Below are positions 1-12,997 of a DNA stretch of 64,000 bases, piece after piece. Each line of letters begins with the position of its first letter. Within the stretch, counting starts at the first letter, position 1. The notes beneath the pieces were generated by a model. It made no database searches and was not told the origin of the DNA. It was given only the letters and a program-made list of their open reading frames with translations. The stretch comes from Emydura subglobosa (Eukaryota > Chordata > Testudines > Chelidae), in the NCBI GenBank assembly GCA_007922225.1, contig ML680053.1, positions 18,055,730 through 18,119,729 of the forward strand. The letters are read 5' to 3'. A program made the translations under genes and the position numbers.

Positions 1-1585
1 ATATAGGAACATAAATCATTACTGCATCTCATTGCAGAACCTGGTTTTCAATGCTTCCTTAATGCAAAGCTCTATGCAGTTAGCTCTCAGCATATTGCTG
101 GCATCTGGCTGCTCATAACTGGCGGCCAGTCTTTCTGCCTCCACAGCCCAACCCTGGGGGAACCTTTCACCCTTCGCTTCACACACATTACGAAGAACAC
201 AGCACGCAGATATCACTGAGAGGATGTTCTTTTCACTTATGTCCAGCCTAGTGAGGAGACTTCTCCATCTGGCCTTTAAATGCCCAAACACACATTGAAC
301 AACCATTCTGCAACTGCTTAGCCTGTTATTAAAATGCTCCTTGTCACTGTCAAGGTGCTCGGTGTACGGCTGCATTAGCCAAGGGAGCAAGGGGTAAGCA
401 GGATCCCCCAGGATCACTATTGGCATTTCAACACCCACGATGTGAATTTTTTGGTCTGGGAAGAAAATGCCCACCTGCATGTTAGAGAACAGCCCTAAGT
501 TCCAAAATATGTGCGCGTCATGCACCTTTCCAGACCACCGCTCCTAGATATCTGTAAAACGACCCCTGTGATCCACAAGGGCCTGCAGGACCATGGAAAA
601 ATACCCCTTGCGGTTTATGTACTTGGTCGAGAGGTGGGCAGGCGCTAAGATAGGGATGTGCGTGCCATCAGTGGCACCCCCGCAGTTTGGGAACCCCATC
701 ACGGCAAACCCTTCCACTATGTCCTGCACATTTCCCAAAGTCACTAGCTTTCGTAGCAGAAGTCTATTAATGGCCTTGCACACTTGAATCACAGCAGCTC
801 TCACTGTAGATTAACCGACTCCAAAGGGATTCCCAACCAAGAGATAACAGTCAGAGGGTTGTCAGATTCCACAGAGCGATGGACACTCACTTCTCTACCG
901 TCAGAGCTTGTCTCAAGCTAGTATTCATGCACTTCAGGGACGGGGCCGGCTCTGAGCAAAGTTCAAGGAAAGTTCATATGAAAGTTTTGCAGCCACTGGT
1001 CATCATCCCACAGCTGCATAAAGATGCTGTCCCACAAGTCTGTGCTTGTTTCCCGGGACCAGAACTGGTGCTCCACGGATTCAGATGATGCATTATGGCC
1101 TGCAGCAATCGAGAATTGTTCCGCTCAATGGCTTGTAGCAGGGCAGCCTCGGTGGTATAGCAGTTGCCTGTGCTTTGGGTTCTTGCTCTTCTTTGAAAAT
1201 ACTCCATGATAAGCCGAGATTTATTTGTGACACACAATAATAGTGCAGAGTTGAGCTGGCTCCATGTCTCCACAGCAATGGCAAGCACGTGACATAAACA
1301 AATGTTATGAAAATCAGTTTCCTTTTCTGGGGGGAGAAGAAAGGAGGGGGAAGGAGCGTTGCATCATGGGACGATGAATCTCGTCCCAACAGCCACTGCA
1401 GCTAGTTGCACTGTGGAATAGCTACCTACAGAGCACTGCTTAGACTGCCGAAACAATTGTGAGTGTAGATGCATGAGCTCGGCGCAAGGAGTATGGTGTG
1501 GACACAATCCAGCGACTTCTAAATATCGGCGTGTGAAAGTCGACTTTAAGTAAGTTGACTTCACTCTGCAGTGTAGACATACTCC
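1..1585 (-). mobile_element. PIF/Harbinger DNA transposon, partial (left edge cut)
   Basis: This is a Harbinger-superfamily element read on the minus strand, cut off by the left edge of the window. Its right end reads, on the minus strand, GAGTATGTCTACACTGCAG, which resembles the TIRs of the other Harbinger-type elements here (for example GGTTGGTCTACACTG at 28,640). The transposase pseudogene fills most of the visible part. The second (trihelix) ORF expected in this superfamily would lie off the left edge. The exact right boundary is uncertain because a related MITE abuts it. Confidence 0.8.
19..1288 (-). pseudogene. HARBI1-like DDE transposase, broken
   Basis: Decayed PIF/Harbinger transposase of the DDE_Tnp_4 / HARBI1 type, which in an intact element cuts and pastes the transposon at TWA targets. 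Going 5' to 3' on the minus strand, the N-terminal helix region lies at about 1288-805 with stops. The block with the first catalytic Asp (GGATDGTHIPI) lies at 804-547, followed by one in-frame TAG at 544-546. The frame then continues with the second Asp block (ILGDPAYPLL) and a final block ending near 19. The third catalytic residue, normally Glu in a VVExAFGxLK context, is Gln here (VVQCVFGHLK; GAA to CAA), so catalysis would be lost even without the stop. Family assignment is firm; the exact start is not. Confidence 0.85.
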
Positions 1586-1803
1586 TAGTGTAAATGTAGC
1601 ATATGCCGATAGAAGGAGTTCTGCTGCTTTAGGAACATCACTTCCCCAAACATTAGCATGTAGACAGAAGCACTTTTCTGTTGGCGAAGTTGCACATACA
1701 CTGAGGGTTTTGTTGGTATAGCTCTGTTACCAGAGGGTGTGCCTTTTTTCCACTTCTGACTGACATAGCTATGACACTATAAGTTTTAAGTACAAACCAG
1801 GCC
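1586..1803 (-). mobile_element. Harbinger-type MITE fragment
   Basis: On the minus strand the right end reads GGCCTGGTTTGTACTTAAAA, resembling Harbinger MITE termini of the GGTCTACACT type. Inside there are diverged inverted segments around the stretches GCCGATAGAAG and TGACATAGCTATG. It directly abuts the larger Harbinger copy, so the boundary between them is approximate. It has no coding capacity. Confidence 0.45.
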
Positions 1804-1925
1804 TCTGGTTCCCTACTGTGAATGGGAAATAAATTCCTTCTCAGAGGAATGTTAAGAGGATTAATTAATTAATGTTTGTGATTAGGCTGAGATACTTCTG
1901 TGATGGGATCTATAAGTATCTCTAT
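1804..1925 (+). repeat. MIR-like SINE fragment
   Basis: A diverged match to the 3' half of MIR/CORE-SINE, around 'gaggattaattaattaatgtttgtgat'-like sequence followed by a 'gagat...tataagtatctctat' segment. It resembles the copy at 54,485. Short and degenerate. Confidence 0.4.
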
Positions 1926-4900
1926 ATAAGAACCTACATAGATAGGATCAGCTAGGGTTTGACTTAAGGACTTTGCCTGGCCGTAGAACTCCTCCTACTT
2001 TATCATTTTGAAATACAGAGTTTGTATTATTTACATGGTGCAAAGATCACACAATACTGCGATGTGTCCAAAATGTGGGTGTTCCAGTTTATTTTGGAGA
2101 ATCTGAGCACATATGCACCTTAGTACTCAAAGCCTGGGAATGCCAGTCAAATGAAGTGTGACATTTTAATTGAGTATGGTAAAACAGAAGATAAAAGAAA
2201 AACTTCTGCTGAAGGGTGGTGGCAATTTATTAAATGGACATTATATTGGAAGACAAATCAGAAACATTTTGGATTGATCAGGGTTGTAGTGCATATTAGG
2301 AGTTCAAAATACTCTCTGAAGCTATATTTCTATAGTATTGTTATGCTGGAGGTTGGGTGGCTCCCAATAAAGTTTGTCTTACATCTATGGGCAATTAAAA
2401 ATCTTGTCAAAGAGGTTGGGTCTGCCGACCTCCTTCCATTCAGAGTAAATAAAAGGAAAAGTGAAATCTTTCCTTGTTTAGTGATAGCTGAAACAGTGGA
2501 AACCACCATCCAAAGAATAGATTAATGCAAAGGCAGGGTTTGGGTATTAATTTAAGGCAGGCAAGGAGAGGAGCAGAATGCCAAAGAAACAGCAAAAGAA
2601 GCAGTTGCAGCATGAGTCTGAGAAGAAGCCAAGACAAAGCTGTTTGGGCAGAATGTTGGCTGGAAATGCAATCTTGAAATTGTGAGCAAGGAAACTGTCT
2701 TCTGGTAAATTTCTACTATGTTTAGAGAAGCAGAACATAGTGCACCTTCTTTGCAAATAAATAGGATTGCATTAAAAAACTACCTGACTCCATTTTCAAT
2801 TGCTCTGCCTTATGGAAACAACCCACAGGACCCTGAATATTGGCTAAGGCAAAAGAGAAGTACCAGTGTCCTTAAAGCTAACATGAGCTGATTGAGGGGA
2901 GGAAAGAACTCTATACTAGATTTGCTGAATTTTCTTATTTCTCTTTAGCCAATGTGGGGGGAAAGTATTAACCAAGGCACTGATCCTGTAACTAATGCCA
3001 CACAGGACAGCTTTCTCTCCATCATAGCCAATGCAAGCTAAAGGGCTCAAACAATGCAAGCTACAGGGTTCCATATGCACTCCATATGCACTCCTCCAAC
3101 TTTTGCTCAAAATTGAGATTCAGACATAGACAGAACTTTAACCTCCTTTGATAAGGAAAAAGAAGATTGTTCAAAAATACAATCCAACTTTTAAACAAAC
3201 TTAGCCAGTGCAGAAATATGGACTCTGAAAAAAGAAGTACGAAGTACAAGCAGGTTATAAACTGCTCCAGTGTATATTTTTTTTCTCCAAAAATGCTTTG
3301 GGGATGATTGAGAGCTCTAACAAATTCTCCAGGCAGATCTTCTCTGCAAATGCCAATGTGCTGTCTCCCACTCAAATCTGAGCTTTTCCGGAGTATTCAA
3401 GCTTCCCTGATAATACTTGAGTATTCCCTTAACTTTCTCCAGGTATCCCTTTCCCTGCTTGAGTACCTAAGCTTTATGACTCATTTTTAAGGTCCTACTA
3501 TACCAGAGTGGACACCTCCCAACTGCATCCCATAAGACAAGCTGCAGATAGTCATGCTGGGCCATAAGGAAACTATCCTAAGCACACGGAGAATCCTCCC
3601 CTGAGAACAAACTCACTCTAAGGGGTTCTTAGAAAAGCTCCCAAAATCTTATCCTAAACCACTGAAACCCTAGTGGGTCTCACATCTACCTTTCCTTAGT
3701 CCATCATTGAAAAAGATAGCTGAAAATTTTGGCAACTCTGCTGTAGAGTTGGAAAAGGACACTAATACAGGAAGAGGGGGATATACATTAAATATATGCT
3801 GGAAGAACAGCAAAGAGCATGAAATCACCATGAAGTCTGAAAGTAATACATGCAGCCCTCCTTGGCTGTGGGGAGAGAGATGCAGGTGTAAATCAAGCAC
3901 TACAGAGAAAATGGTAAAAAAGAGAGCACAAAGTGTGGCTCTGCTGGGGAAAAACTGACAGCCTGGCTTTCTAATGGATAATGGATAATGGCAACTGAAT
4001 TTAGATTCATTTTGAGTCACACCTTACTGTGGGTTTTCTTTCTCTTCATGTTTTCCCTGATGCACACATCTGGCCGTTTTGTTTTTATTTATTTATTTTG
4101 CTGAACATATGCTGTAAATCCAAGACTAACCTCTCTAACTAGTGAACCATAAGATTGTGAAAAGCCACATCTCCTGGAGGCCTGCTGCCAACGGCTGACA
4201 TGAAACAAGCTGTGTGGTTTGTATCCGTGCTAACTTGGAAATCCTTTAGAATTTACTAGGGATGCAGCAAATCCCTGAATCAATCTCTTCATACACAAAG
4301 CTGTAAATCTGGATAAAAATTATTACAGTCCTGGTTACTTAACATGTGGCCTGGCTTCTGCCTCCATCTCCGCACTCTCTTCCTCTCCTCACTCCTTCAT
4401 TGCAGTTCCTTTACCCCTTCTGAGATCCCTTGCCTTCTCCTCTCATACACTAGTTCATTTCCACAGCTGTCCAAGATGCCCAGAATCCCTTGGGCTCGCT
4501 TCAGTGGCCCATTTTCCTGAGCTGAAGAGAAGAGAGAATTGTAGAACCACTTGGTGCTAATCTTGCGTTTGAGTTCCCTCATGAGCCTTTGGATTCCTTG
4601 TGTACTTTTTGCGGGGCCACTGTGAGCTCTGACAGTGATTTCATTCTTATAGCATTACTATTTCATCTCTCTTTTTCACTGTGTCCTACTGCCCACCGTT
4701 GTAACACTTTAAACTGCACTCTGAGGCTGACATATACCCAACACAGCTCACTGGAGGCTGCCAATTGTGCAAAAGACTCTTATCAAGTAGATTGGAGGAG
4801 AAGTGGAGCTACGCTGCTGAAGTGTAGAGCTTCAGGGAGGAGTGGTTAAATATGTGAATGGCACAAACAGTTGGTCTGCCAGTGAGGGCTGATATTTGTG

Positions 4901-5241
4901 CTGTTCATCAAATCGATGATTCACATCACACGTTTCTCCAACTGGTCCATAGGTTGTTTATGGCAATAGCTTGTCATCTCCTATAGCAGCTTCTACTGAT
5001 GTGTTTATAAACCATCTAAATCTTACCATTCATGTCTGTAACCTGCTTATTACATTGTTTATTAACTTTCATAAATGGCAGCTTAATATAAAGTGTGACC
5101 AGTTGCCTAAAAAGCGTTGCCTTGTGGTGGCACTCCTGCATCAGAGCCGAAACACTGGAATGTTGATTTCAGTCCCCCACTGCCACAGCAAAGCAGCTCT
5201 CTTGAGTAACCTGGAGTGTGGATCCTCTAATTGGCTCTGTT
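1926..5241. other. No gene recognised (AT-rich)
   Basis: AT-rich sequence without a recognisable gene or transposon. Open frames at 2151-2525 (plus) and 3061-3375 or 3670-4020 (minus) lack motifs and look like chance frames. A pyrimidine-rich patch lies at about 4345-4450. Confidence 0.5.
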
Positions 5242-5276
5242 TGCATAGAGCCCCATTAAATTAATGGGGCTATGCA
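5242..5276. repeat. Short inverted repeat around AGCCCCATTAA
   Basis: TGCATAG-ag-CCCCATTAA is followed almost directly by TTAATGGGGCTATGCA, giving 16-bp arms broken only by a 2-base bulge. It could form a cruciform or be a miniature palindromic repeat of the same style as the one flanking 7,945-8,637. Confidence 0.6.
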
Positions 5277-7944
5277 AGGGTGCCCATGTCCACCCACAAG
5301 GAGTGAGCTGCAGAGCGTAGTGTGTATTCTGGCTTTTGTGCATCTCTTTGTAAAGCTCAGAGATCTAACACTTTGTTCTTTTATCATTAGATAACTCTGG
5401 GGTATTATTTACCAAGGAATGCTACTACTCAGCTGGCAGTCAGGTGGCCACCAAAAGTTTCAGTGGTGCAAAAAACCTCCAGCGATGAACATAAAGTAAA
5501 TATCCAGTCAGTCCACCTTAAGGCTCTAGCTAAAGACTGATCTGGGTGGTGTTCAATATTCAAGAATGTCTCTTTGGGATTTGCCATGATGATGATAATT
5601 AAACCTTCCTATCTGCACACAGGTAGAAACATTCAGACAGGCTAATACTGCATTTATGGACAGGATAGAGGCAGATGGAGACTTGACAATCCAGCATCTA
5701 AGAGCACTTATTGACTCTTTAAAATATTAAAATTGCAGAGCACAAAAAAAAAAAAAAAAAAAAACGGTTAAAACAAAAATACCAGAATAATAGCCACAGA
5801 AATTAGAAATCATCTGCTTGATGATCAATGAAAGCGTGATATTTTATGTATAATGAATCCTCTCATAACTATTTTCCTCCTGTGTCCTTTGTATCATGAT
5901 CTGAAAATTTTAATAAACAGAACCCAAAATAAATAAAATGTTGCAATATTTTATTTGCTCAACACCCAACAGAATAACGTGCTTATAAAAAGTCTGACAG
6001 CAGGACTGTAACTGAATGGATATGAAACCCATTAACAATCGATTTGCTTTGATTGAATCTTCTTGCTTCTTTGGAGAAAGGAGATAGAGAAAGGGCTGCA
6101 GTATTGATGGCACTATTCCTCCAGGAAACTGGGAAATAGCCAAAGACTCTACTTGTGTGATAGAGACCAATGGGACATCATTAGGGGATTTGTATTATAA
6201 CATCCATGTGGAGGCTTCATTCCAAAGTTAGAGAATCAAAGACAATGGGGGAAAAAAGGTGATTTCAGGATTGTCTTGGGGGACAAGAATTGGGATTCAG
6301 TTTATAGTACCTTCGTTGGTTGCAATGCTCTTGCACCCTTAAGTACTAGGACATCATATTTATTTGAACACCCTTTTATGGCATTACCCCAATAATATTC
6401 CCTTTGGAGCTTCTTTTTCACAGCTGTAACTTGCCTTGTGATTCCCCCCCCCGCCAATACCTCCCGCAGAACAATTCTGGCAGCCTTTTCAGGCCACATG
6501 CTTTGAGACAGTGCAAATACACATGTTCTAAATGCTGCTCTGCCTCTGGTAAACCCTCTCTAGCTTTCAGTGCCAGAATCTCAAGTGGTGTAATTCAGCA
6601 TAGTTTGAACGCAGTCAATTTACCCTAGTTGAGGATTAAATCTATGAGATAGCTTTCATTGGGATTGGCCTGGAGGCGGGGGGAGGGACTGTCAAAACCA
6701 TTCAGTGTATTTACTAATGTATCTGCAGTATTTCCTTCAGATTCATTCCCTTTCGGAGTTTGATTTTTTTTTTTACAAGCCCTTTTTATTGTGTGTTTTT
6801 GTTTGTTTAAGCGAGTTATGTTGTTTACAATATTTGGTCTCTGTTTGAATTGCTTGCACTTTTGAGATTATATTGCTTGGGCTACACGGGGCCAAATTAA
6901 ATAAATGCACAAACGAAACATGACTGAATAAAATGTACAAATAGGAAGTGATTTGGGGAGACTTGGCGGCTGCTGCACCTTGCACTACACAAATTAATTT
7001 CAGAGATCTGGAAGTTAATTAAAAATGTTGATTGGTGTGACTAAGGATTATAATGATAGATATTGTTTGTGGAGGCCCTGGGAATGAAGATTTACCAAGG
7101 TGTTTTCTCCTGTTCTTTACATTTTTAAGGCTGTTCTTTGAATTGTAGCATGAATAGCTCCTGGATAGAAGCAAATAGGTTAGATAGCAAATTACAACTA
7201 GCAAGATCAGATAATCCTGGGGCTTATTTGATCCTCTCCCTTTTTAAAAAGCCATAGAAATAGTTAAAGAAGTTAGAAACCATTTTCTGGGGGACAGTAC
7301 AGGATAGTTAGCGTGTAAGTGTCCTAAGTGATTAAGGGACATGGATATTTAGGGTCTGATCCAACACAGAGGGCCAAATTCTCCACGGACTTATATCCCC
7401 TGCAACTGGGTTGAATTAAGTATATGAATTAACTATATTGTGGCTCTGTCTGGTGTATGAACTTTGGTTTAAAGAAGTCCCTAACCAAAACTGTTTTGTT
7501 TACAAAGGAGGATGGATTTTCTGTCCACCAACAACACACACAACAAATATTTCCAGTTGCACAGCTTCTTTGGAGAGATCATCTTTTGTGTCATATCCCA
7601 ACCCACTCCCTAAACTGGAGTCAGGTCTTTGTCTTAGGAGCATCTTTCCCTGTAAACTATCTCAGATGCTCCTGACCAGCTAGGAAAATATGGCCAATCA
7701 GAGATCAATCAGAGAGCAATGTCCTCTCAAAGGCTGTTCCAGGGCTTGCTTCAATCTAGTTTTCACAGATCATATCTGGTAAGATTTTCGACTTGCAGGC
7801 CAATGCCTGATCCATAACCATCCTGCTAACATAAGCAGATACATTTCTAGCAACAGGAAGAGATTGGGATACCATAATAATGGGCATGTACTCCTGTTAC
7901 TTCCTTTTCCCAGGCAATGGCAAAGTATGTTTCAGTTACACAGA
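5277..7944. other. No gene recognised; poly(A) tract at 5742-5764
   Basis: No coding motif or known repeat was recognised apart from an A-tract of over 20 bases at 5742-5764, short homopolymers near 6445 (C) and 6768 (T), and a phrase at 7350-7400 (tctgatccaacacagagggccaaattctcc) of the kind seen in diverged interspersed repeats. The overlapping frames at 7438-7683 have no recognisable domain. Confidence 0.5.
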
Positions 7945-8637
7945 GCCTGATTTAGAGCCCATTGAGATTAATGGGGCCCAGATCCACAAAGGTATCTTAA
8001 GCACCTAAATGCCAGATTTAGGCATTTAAATCTCTGGTTTTGTTACCTAAATCCCAATTTTGGCTCCACTGTGATGCACAAAACTCCCACCAAACCCTAC
8101 AAGCACGTACACTCACTTGGCACTTACATTTTCAGAGTAAAAGTTTCCTCTGTACCTAAGTCGCTGCCTCTGTGCATGTGCACTGCTGCCTCTCTTTAGG
8201 TGTCCAGATGTCTATCTCCTGCCCAAGCAGCAAGGCGATTCACAAACCAAGGGAAGATGGGGGTTCGTCTGCCAAAGTCATGTGCAGGGTTTGATCCCAT
8301 AGGGATACTCAAAGCCCACCCACAGGATCAGATCCCATTCAAAATCCACCCATGATTGGCCCGTGATTGGAACACTCTTGGGATATGGTAAAACCGGTTT
8401 CAATTCCCCCCTCTCTACCTCTCAGGAAAGGGTTCCAACAGGGCTCCCTCAGTCTCGCCTGTTGAAGCTGCTCCATTGTGGAGCCTAGGCATCCCGCTCA
8501 GCTTTGTGGATCTCAGTGTTGTTCCTGTGATTTTCAAACTATTAGGTGCCATGAGGCTGTGTCACTGCAACCTAAGTCCCTTTGTGGATCTGGGCCTGAG
8601 TCTGTCCATTGATTTCCATGAGCCATGGATCAGGCCC
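7945..8637. mobile_element. TIR element nested in a short palindromic repeat
   Basis: The inner element (about 7975-8596) begins with GGCCCAGATCCACAAAGG and ends with CTTTGTGGATCTGGGCC, giving near-perfect terminal inverted repeats of about 17 bp plus a second inverted pair (aagcacctaa / ttaggtgcc). The flanks, GCCTGATTTAGAGCCCATTGA on the left and TCCATTGATTTCCATGAGCCATGGATCAGGCC on the right, are complementary arms of a small palindrome that seems to have been the target. No clear target duplication was found. The inside is non-coding, so I read it as a MITE-like non-autonomous DNA transposon. A partial relative lies at 62,696-62,790. Confidence 0.6.
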
Positions 8638-9410
8638 ATAGGCATCAGAGGATTATTGTTTAATATGTAATTCCTCTAAACTAGAAACCCATGGCAACAC
8701 TTATCTATCACTTTCAGTGATAAAATACTGGCAGTATCACTGAAATCTCATGCCAGCCTCATGGTTACCTTAAAGTGGAAAGGAGCAACTTGACCAAACC
8801 TCAGGGTTTGAATTTTTTAATTTACAGATTAAATAATAGAGATGCACCTTGGACCAAAACCTGTGATCTGAACACCCTTTGGAATTTGGAGAGATTCAGA
8901 AACCAAACCAGATCAGGATCCTAATGGCCCATCTGCACTAATTAAACATGTTGAATTATTCCTCCAAGCAGCCCCAGTTTTTAAAAACACAAAGAATCCG
9001 GGGGTATATATTTCTTGGTTAGCCCACTTCTGCTGATGTATGACGTGTTTCTTAAATGCTTGCCTTGTCACCTGCCCTGAAGCCAGGGAACATTATCAAA
9101 TGTAATTCTTAGAGGATTTACTATGATGAGATAGTCCCCATGACTGGCCTTTTGGAAAATATAAAGCTCCCTAACGTAAATCAGTCTTACTGCAGGTAAT
9201 ACGCTCATCCTAGTAATCCTGTTCTGGTCGAATGGAATTCTTCACATAATTCATCCCTGCAGTAATTGTACAAGCATGAATGAGACACAGGTTTTGAAGA
9301 TTCTAAAGGAAAATGTAATTCTGACCTTGTACAGTTGTGTATAAGGAGGTGGCAATGCTACAGTGTTAAGATCCATGCTGATCATTTCTGGTTTTTTGGT
9401 TTTGGTTGTT

Positions 9411-9436
9411 TTTGTTTTGTTTTGTTTTGTTTTTTG
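9411..9436 (+). repeat. (TTTTG)n microsatellite
   Basis: About five TTTTG units directly visible; the strand given is the pyrimidine/G reading. Confidence 0.85.
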
Positions 9437-10640
9437 AAGTCTTAACAAAATGACACTCATGCTAACAAGCTGTCCAAGAACACCATTTGTTTTAGAGATA
9501 AATTACAAAGGAACAATAACATTGGTGCATTGTTAATTCTTTAACGTGTAGGAGTACATTTGTTATTAGAAGGATACGATGAAAGCTCTTGTTTAACTGT
9601 AACATAAATGTAGGATTCTAAAGAACTAAAGCATCACTAAGTGCCATTCTTATTCAAATACATTAATTTGCTTGGGTAATTGTGAGTATATGAGCAATCA
9701 CTCATTGCACAAAAAACGTTTTGGCATAAGAATAATGTGATTTACAAATGTGCTTATAACACAGTATTTGAATGGGTAAAGAAAAATTAAACTGATAGGA
9801 GGCTAATTAAAATAGGGCCATTAGAAGAAGGTTTCAAAATATGCTCAGTAAGTATCTTAAAGAGAACACAAGAAGATGATATTAAAGAACATTTTTATCC
9901 TTCTGCAACCTCATCAAGTATCAGGTTGTTAATTCATAGTACAACACAGCTATCCTAGTTCTGTGTCTTTGTCCAACAAGCAGATTGCTTGCTTCGTCGA
10001 AGTGAAAAACCCTATGTGAAAAGAATATTATAATCCATTTAGAAATATCATCTTATCATTCACCTCTGGCCGTATAGTCCTAGCTGGCACAAGCAGGGCA
10101 CTGTTTTAGAAGGGCTCTTTATTATTTGTTAGTGGCTTGAAAGAAAGAGGTCAAACTTGAAATATTGTACAGTATTATCTGCTAGTATGAATGGGACCCA
10201 AATAGCATTCTGGGAATGAAGATATTGCTTGTGCAAATATGGCATTCTGACTGTACACGTTTTTTCCTAAAAGTACTTCATTAGTAGTCATCCCTGTCAG
10301 AAATGGCATCACATCCACAGTGGCAAGGCAGTGTTCTATGGAGCTAGCATGAATAAAATGTCCACACATACCCTGTGGGACTCAGTGTTGACATCCCCTT
10401 TGTTTAGAACATTTTAAAAAAGTGTTTGGGACCTTTTTGCTGCTTCATTTGATGCATGAGAAAAGGGGTGAAGGGAGGCTTCTGCCTCCTTTTACTTTAC
10501 AAATACCAAGCCTTCCCTCTTTTACACTGGGGGACACTGCGGAGAACTAGTGAAATTATAGCCTCACAAAAGTCTGAAACCTGAGAAACTGAAAGGAGAA
10601 GGGATGTTTAATTCAAAAGCTTTATAAACTGATGTCTTTT

Positions 10641-10668
10641 TTTGTTTTGTTTTGTTTTGTTTTGTTTT
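10641..10668 (+). repeat. (TTTTG)n microsatellite
   Basis: Five to six tandem TTTTG units directly visible. Confidence 0.85.
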
Positions 10669-11174
10669 CTGATTTTCTTAAAACCTCCTTCACCCAGACT
10701 TCAAACACTTGGGAGAAAAAAATGTCTTTGTGTCAGATTCACAGTCACTGCTCTTCATCTGAGGACTGAGAAAGATCCCACTCCAGTTTTCCAAAGAGCC
10801 CTCCAGTAACAACAGAAGTCAGGACTTGATATTCCTGAGATTTTTAAGTGTAAATAAAGCACTAAATAAAGCAGAACCAGGCCCATCTTAAAAAAAAAAA
10901 ATGTTGAGGCTGTCTTTACAAAGTAAAAGGCACAATCAAAACAACTTGTTTCCTTTGCAGTTTGCCTTTAATGTACATGCTTTTCCAAACTTGTGTATCC
11001 CAACTCCAGTTAAGTATTTTAGCATGGAGAAAAATTCTTAGATGAACACACTGTTTGCTAAATGAATGTTAGCCACATAACTGAATGTATTATTGGAAGT
11101 TACTCAGGTACGACAGTAATGAGGGCATATCAGAACATAATAGAATTATATCAAATTTGATCTTTGCAAACTGT

Positions 11175-11333
11175 CACCAAAAACAGTGTTGTTGTAGCTG
11201 TGTTGGTCTCAGGACACTAGCGAGACAAGGTCACCTGAACAGTAGCTCTGTGTAGGCTCGAAAACTTGTCTTCACCAAATAATTTTATCCAATAAAAATA
11301 TTACCTCCCCCACCTCGTCTCACCAAAAACAGT
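11175..11333 (+). mobile_element. Mini Penelope-like insertion with 13-bp target duplication
   Basis: The core (11188-11320, 133 bp) is flanked by a perfect 13-bp direct repeat, CACCAAAAACAGT, at 11175-11187 and 11321-11333. The last ~90 bp (agctctgtgtaggctcgaaa...ccaataaaaatattacct) match the repeat tails at 21,966-22,197 and 58,810-58,916. The first ~45 bp (gttgttgtagctgtgttgg) are an inverted copy of the terminal part of that same tail. I infer a Penelope-like retroelement tail, because that class commonly inserts with an inverted head and variable-length target duplications. The family name is recalled, not searched. Confidence 0.6.
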
Positions 11334-12966
11334 ATATTTTTTTCCAATTTATTCATTCTGTGAACCAAACAATTCTAGTAAATAATACTTGCTCACTAGA
11401 TTATTTATGAGTCACTTGTTGCAAGTATTCAGTATTTGACATTTAACCTATTTTAGCTTTGAGTGGATCCATAGATCACCTAGTACTGTGTCTGTTGCCT
11501 GATTAGATGAGTATAACTCTTATCGGATTTTTTGAATCAAGTACTCTAATTTGAACATCAAACTTATTCTGCGTTCCTGATTATCTCCTGGGAGAAAGCA
11601 AGGCTTACATGCACACCACCATGGTGTGAAATTCTAATTTTCTGAGGGCAGTATTTCTTATAGTGACTGTAATGTCTATTTTATTCTTCATCAAGACTTT
11701 GAAACACTGCTATATTTTTCTAATCATATTTGGCCACAATCAGGTGTGGTGTCAGTGGATGTTGTTTTATTTGCTAGTGCTAATGGATTTGATCCCAATT
11801 ATTCCCGGTCTGAGTGTACATGTACTAAAGGTGAAGGGCAATTGGTCAGTCAGTGGTATAGAAACATAAAACTGCTAGCTGAAATGTCTTTCTTCTCTCT
11901 GGATTGATGAAAGTTCTAGAAAAAAAGAAATAAGGTGTTGTGATATCAGTTAAAGTGAGAAAAAATACACGCAAGCAGAGTGGACACTGATCCATTTAAG
12001 ATTAGGTAAAAAAGTCAGAACATAACTGGAATATTAAATGGGTTAAGATCCTGCACAATCAATTTTGTAATCCAAAATATAGCCTGTATATCTGTAATCA
12101 ATACTTTATTCATTATTGAATGATTTTAACTAGGCCTAAGGCACATATGGTCATTAAGGAACACTTCAAATCTTCTCACAATTGCCTGACTCAAGTTAAA
12201 TACCTGAACTCAAATATTCATGTGGTATTTCTTTCAGAATCAATCTTGCATTAATTCTATCTTTGTGTTATTATTCAGTTTTAGTTTTGTTACTTTTTAT
12301 CCCTAATGTCAAGGTTCCTCTGAAACATATAACCTTGTCTTGCCTTTGAAGGATTCATAACTGTTTTTCTGTAGCTTATACAGTAATCTGAATTATTGTG
12401 AATATGCAGCATATTATTATATCCGACTATCATCTTCTTCATCCAGAACTTAATCTTTCTATACCAAATATTGATTTTCTAAATTAAAAGTAAATCCTTA
12501 CAAAAGGATAGCCTTGGCATTACTCTTCCCTGACATATCACTCCAATGGTGACTAGCAACGTCTGTATAAGGGACACGGGCCTTTGTCCTGCAACTGGAT
12601 CTGTTTGGTTGGAGCCCTACCCCCCACACAGATGGCAGGATTTGAGCTGTGTTTAGCAATAGAGATGGACAGGAGAGACGTGCAGAACTTCCATCATGGG
12701 GCCACTTGTTCCCTAGTTTGTAGACAAAAGTACAAAGCCTCTTATACTGTAGCATGAAGGTTTACTCTTATAACTATCTCAGAAGAAAGATCCTGGAAAT
12801 TAAGTTCCCCAAAGCCCCTTCAGAGAGTAGGTCCATAGTAAAGCATAGCCATATTGGCAGGGCAGTGTAGGAAATTTGCAGTCCCATTCTCCATGCTGTT
12901 CCTGTTCTGTAGGTAAATACACTCAGACTCCAGAACTACCCAACTGGCATCGTTCACCAGCACTAA

Positions 12967-12997
<31 letters not shown>

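Larger units (their letters stand above)
8638..11174. other. No gene recognised; two (TTTTG)n tracts
   Basis: AT-rich and without a recognised gene. It contains (TTTTG)n microsatellites at about 9411-9436 and 10641-10668 and an A-tract near 10889-10900. Confidence 0.5.

Noticed and set aside
5742..5764. Processed-transcript or SINE poly(A) tail
   Set aside because: No recognisable element precedes the A-run and no target duplication was found.
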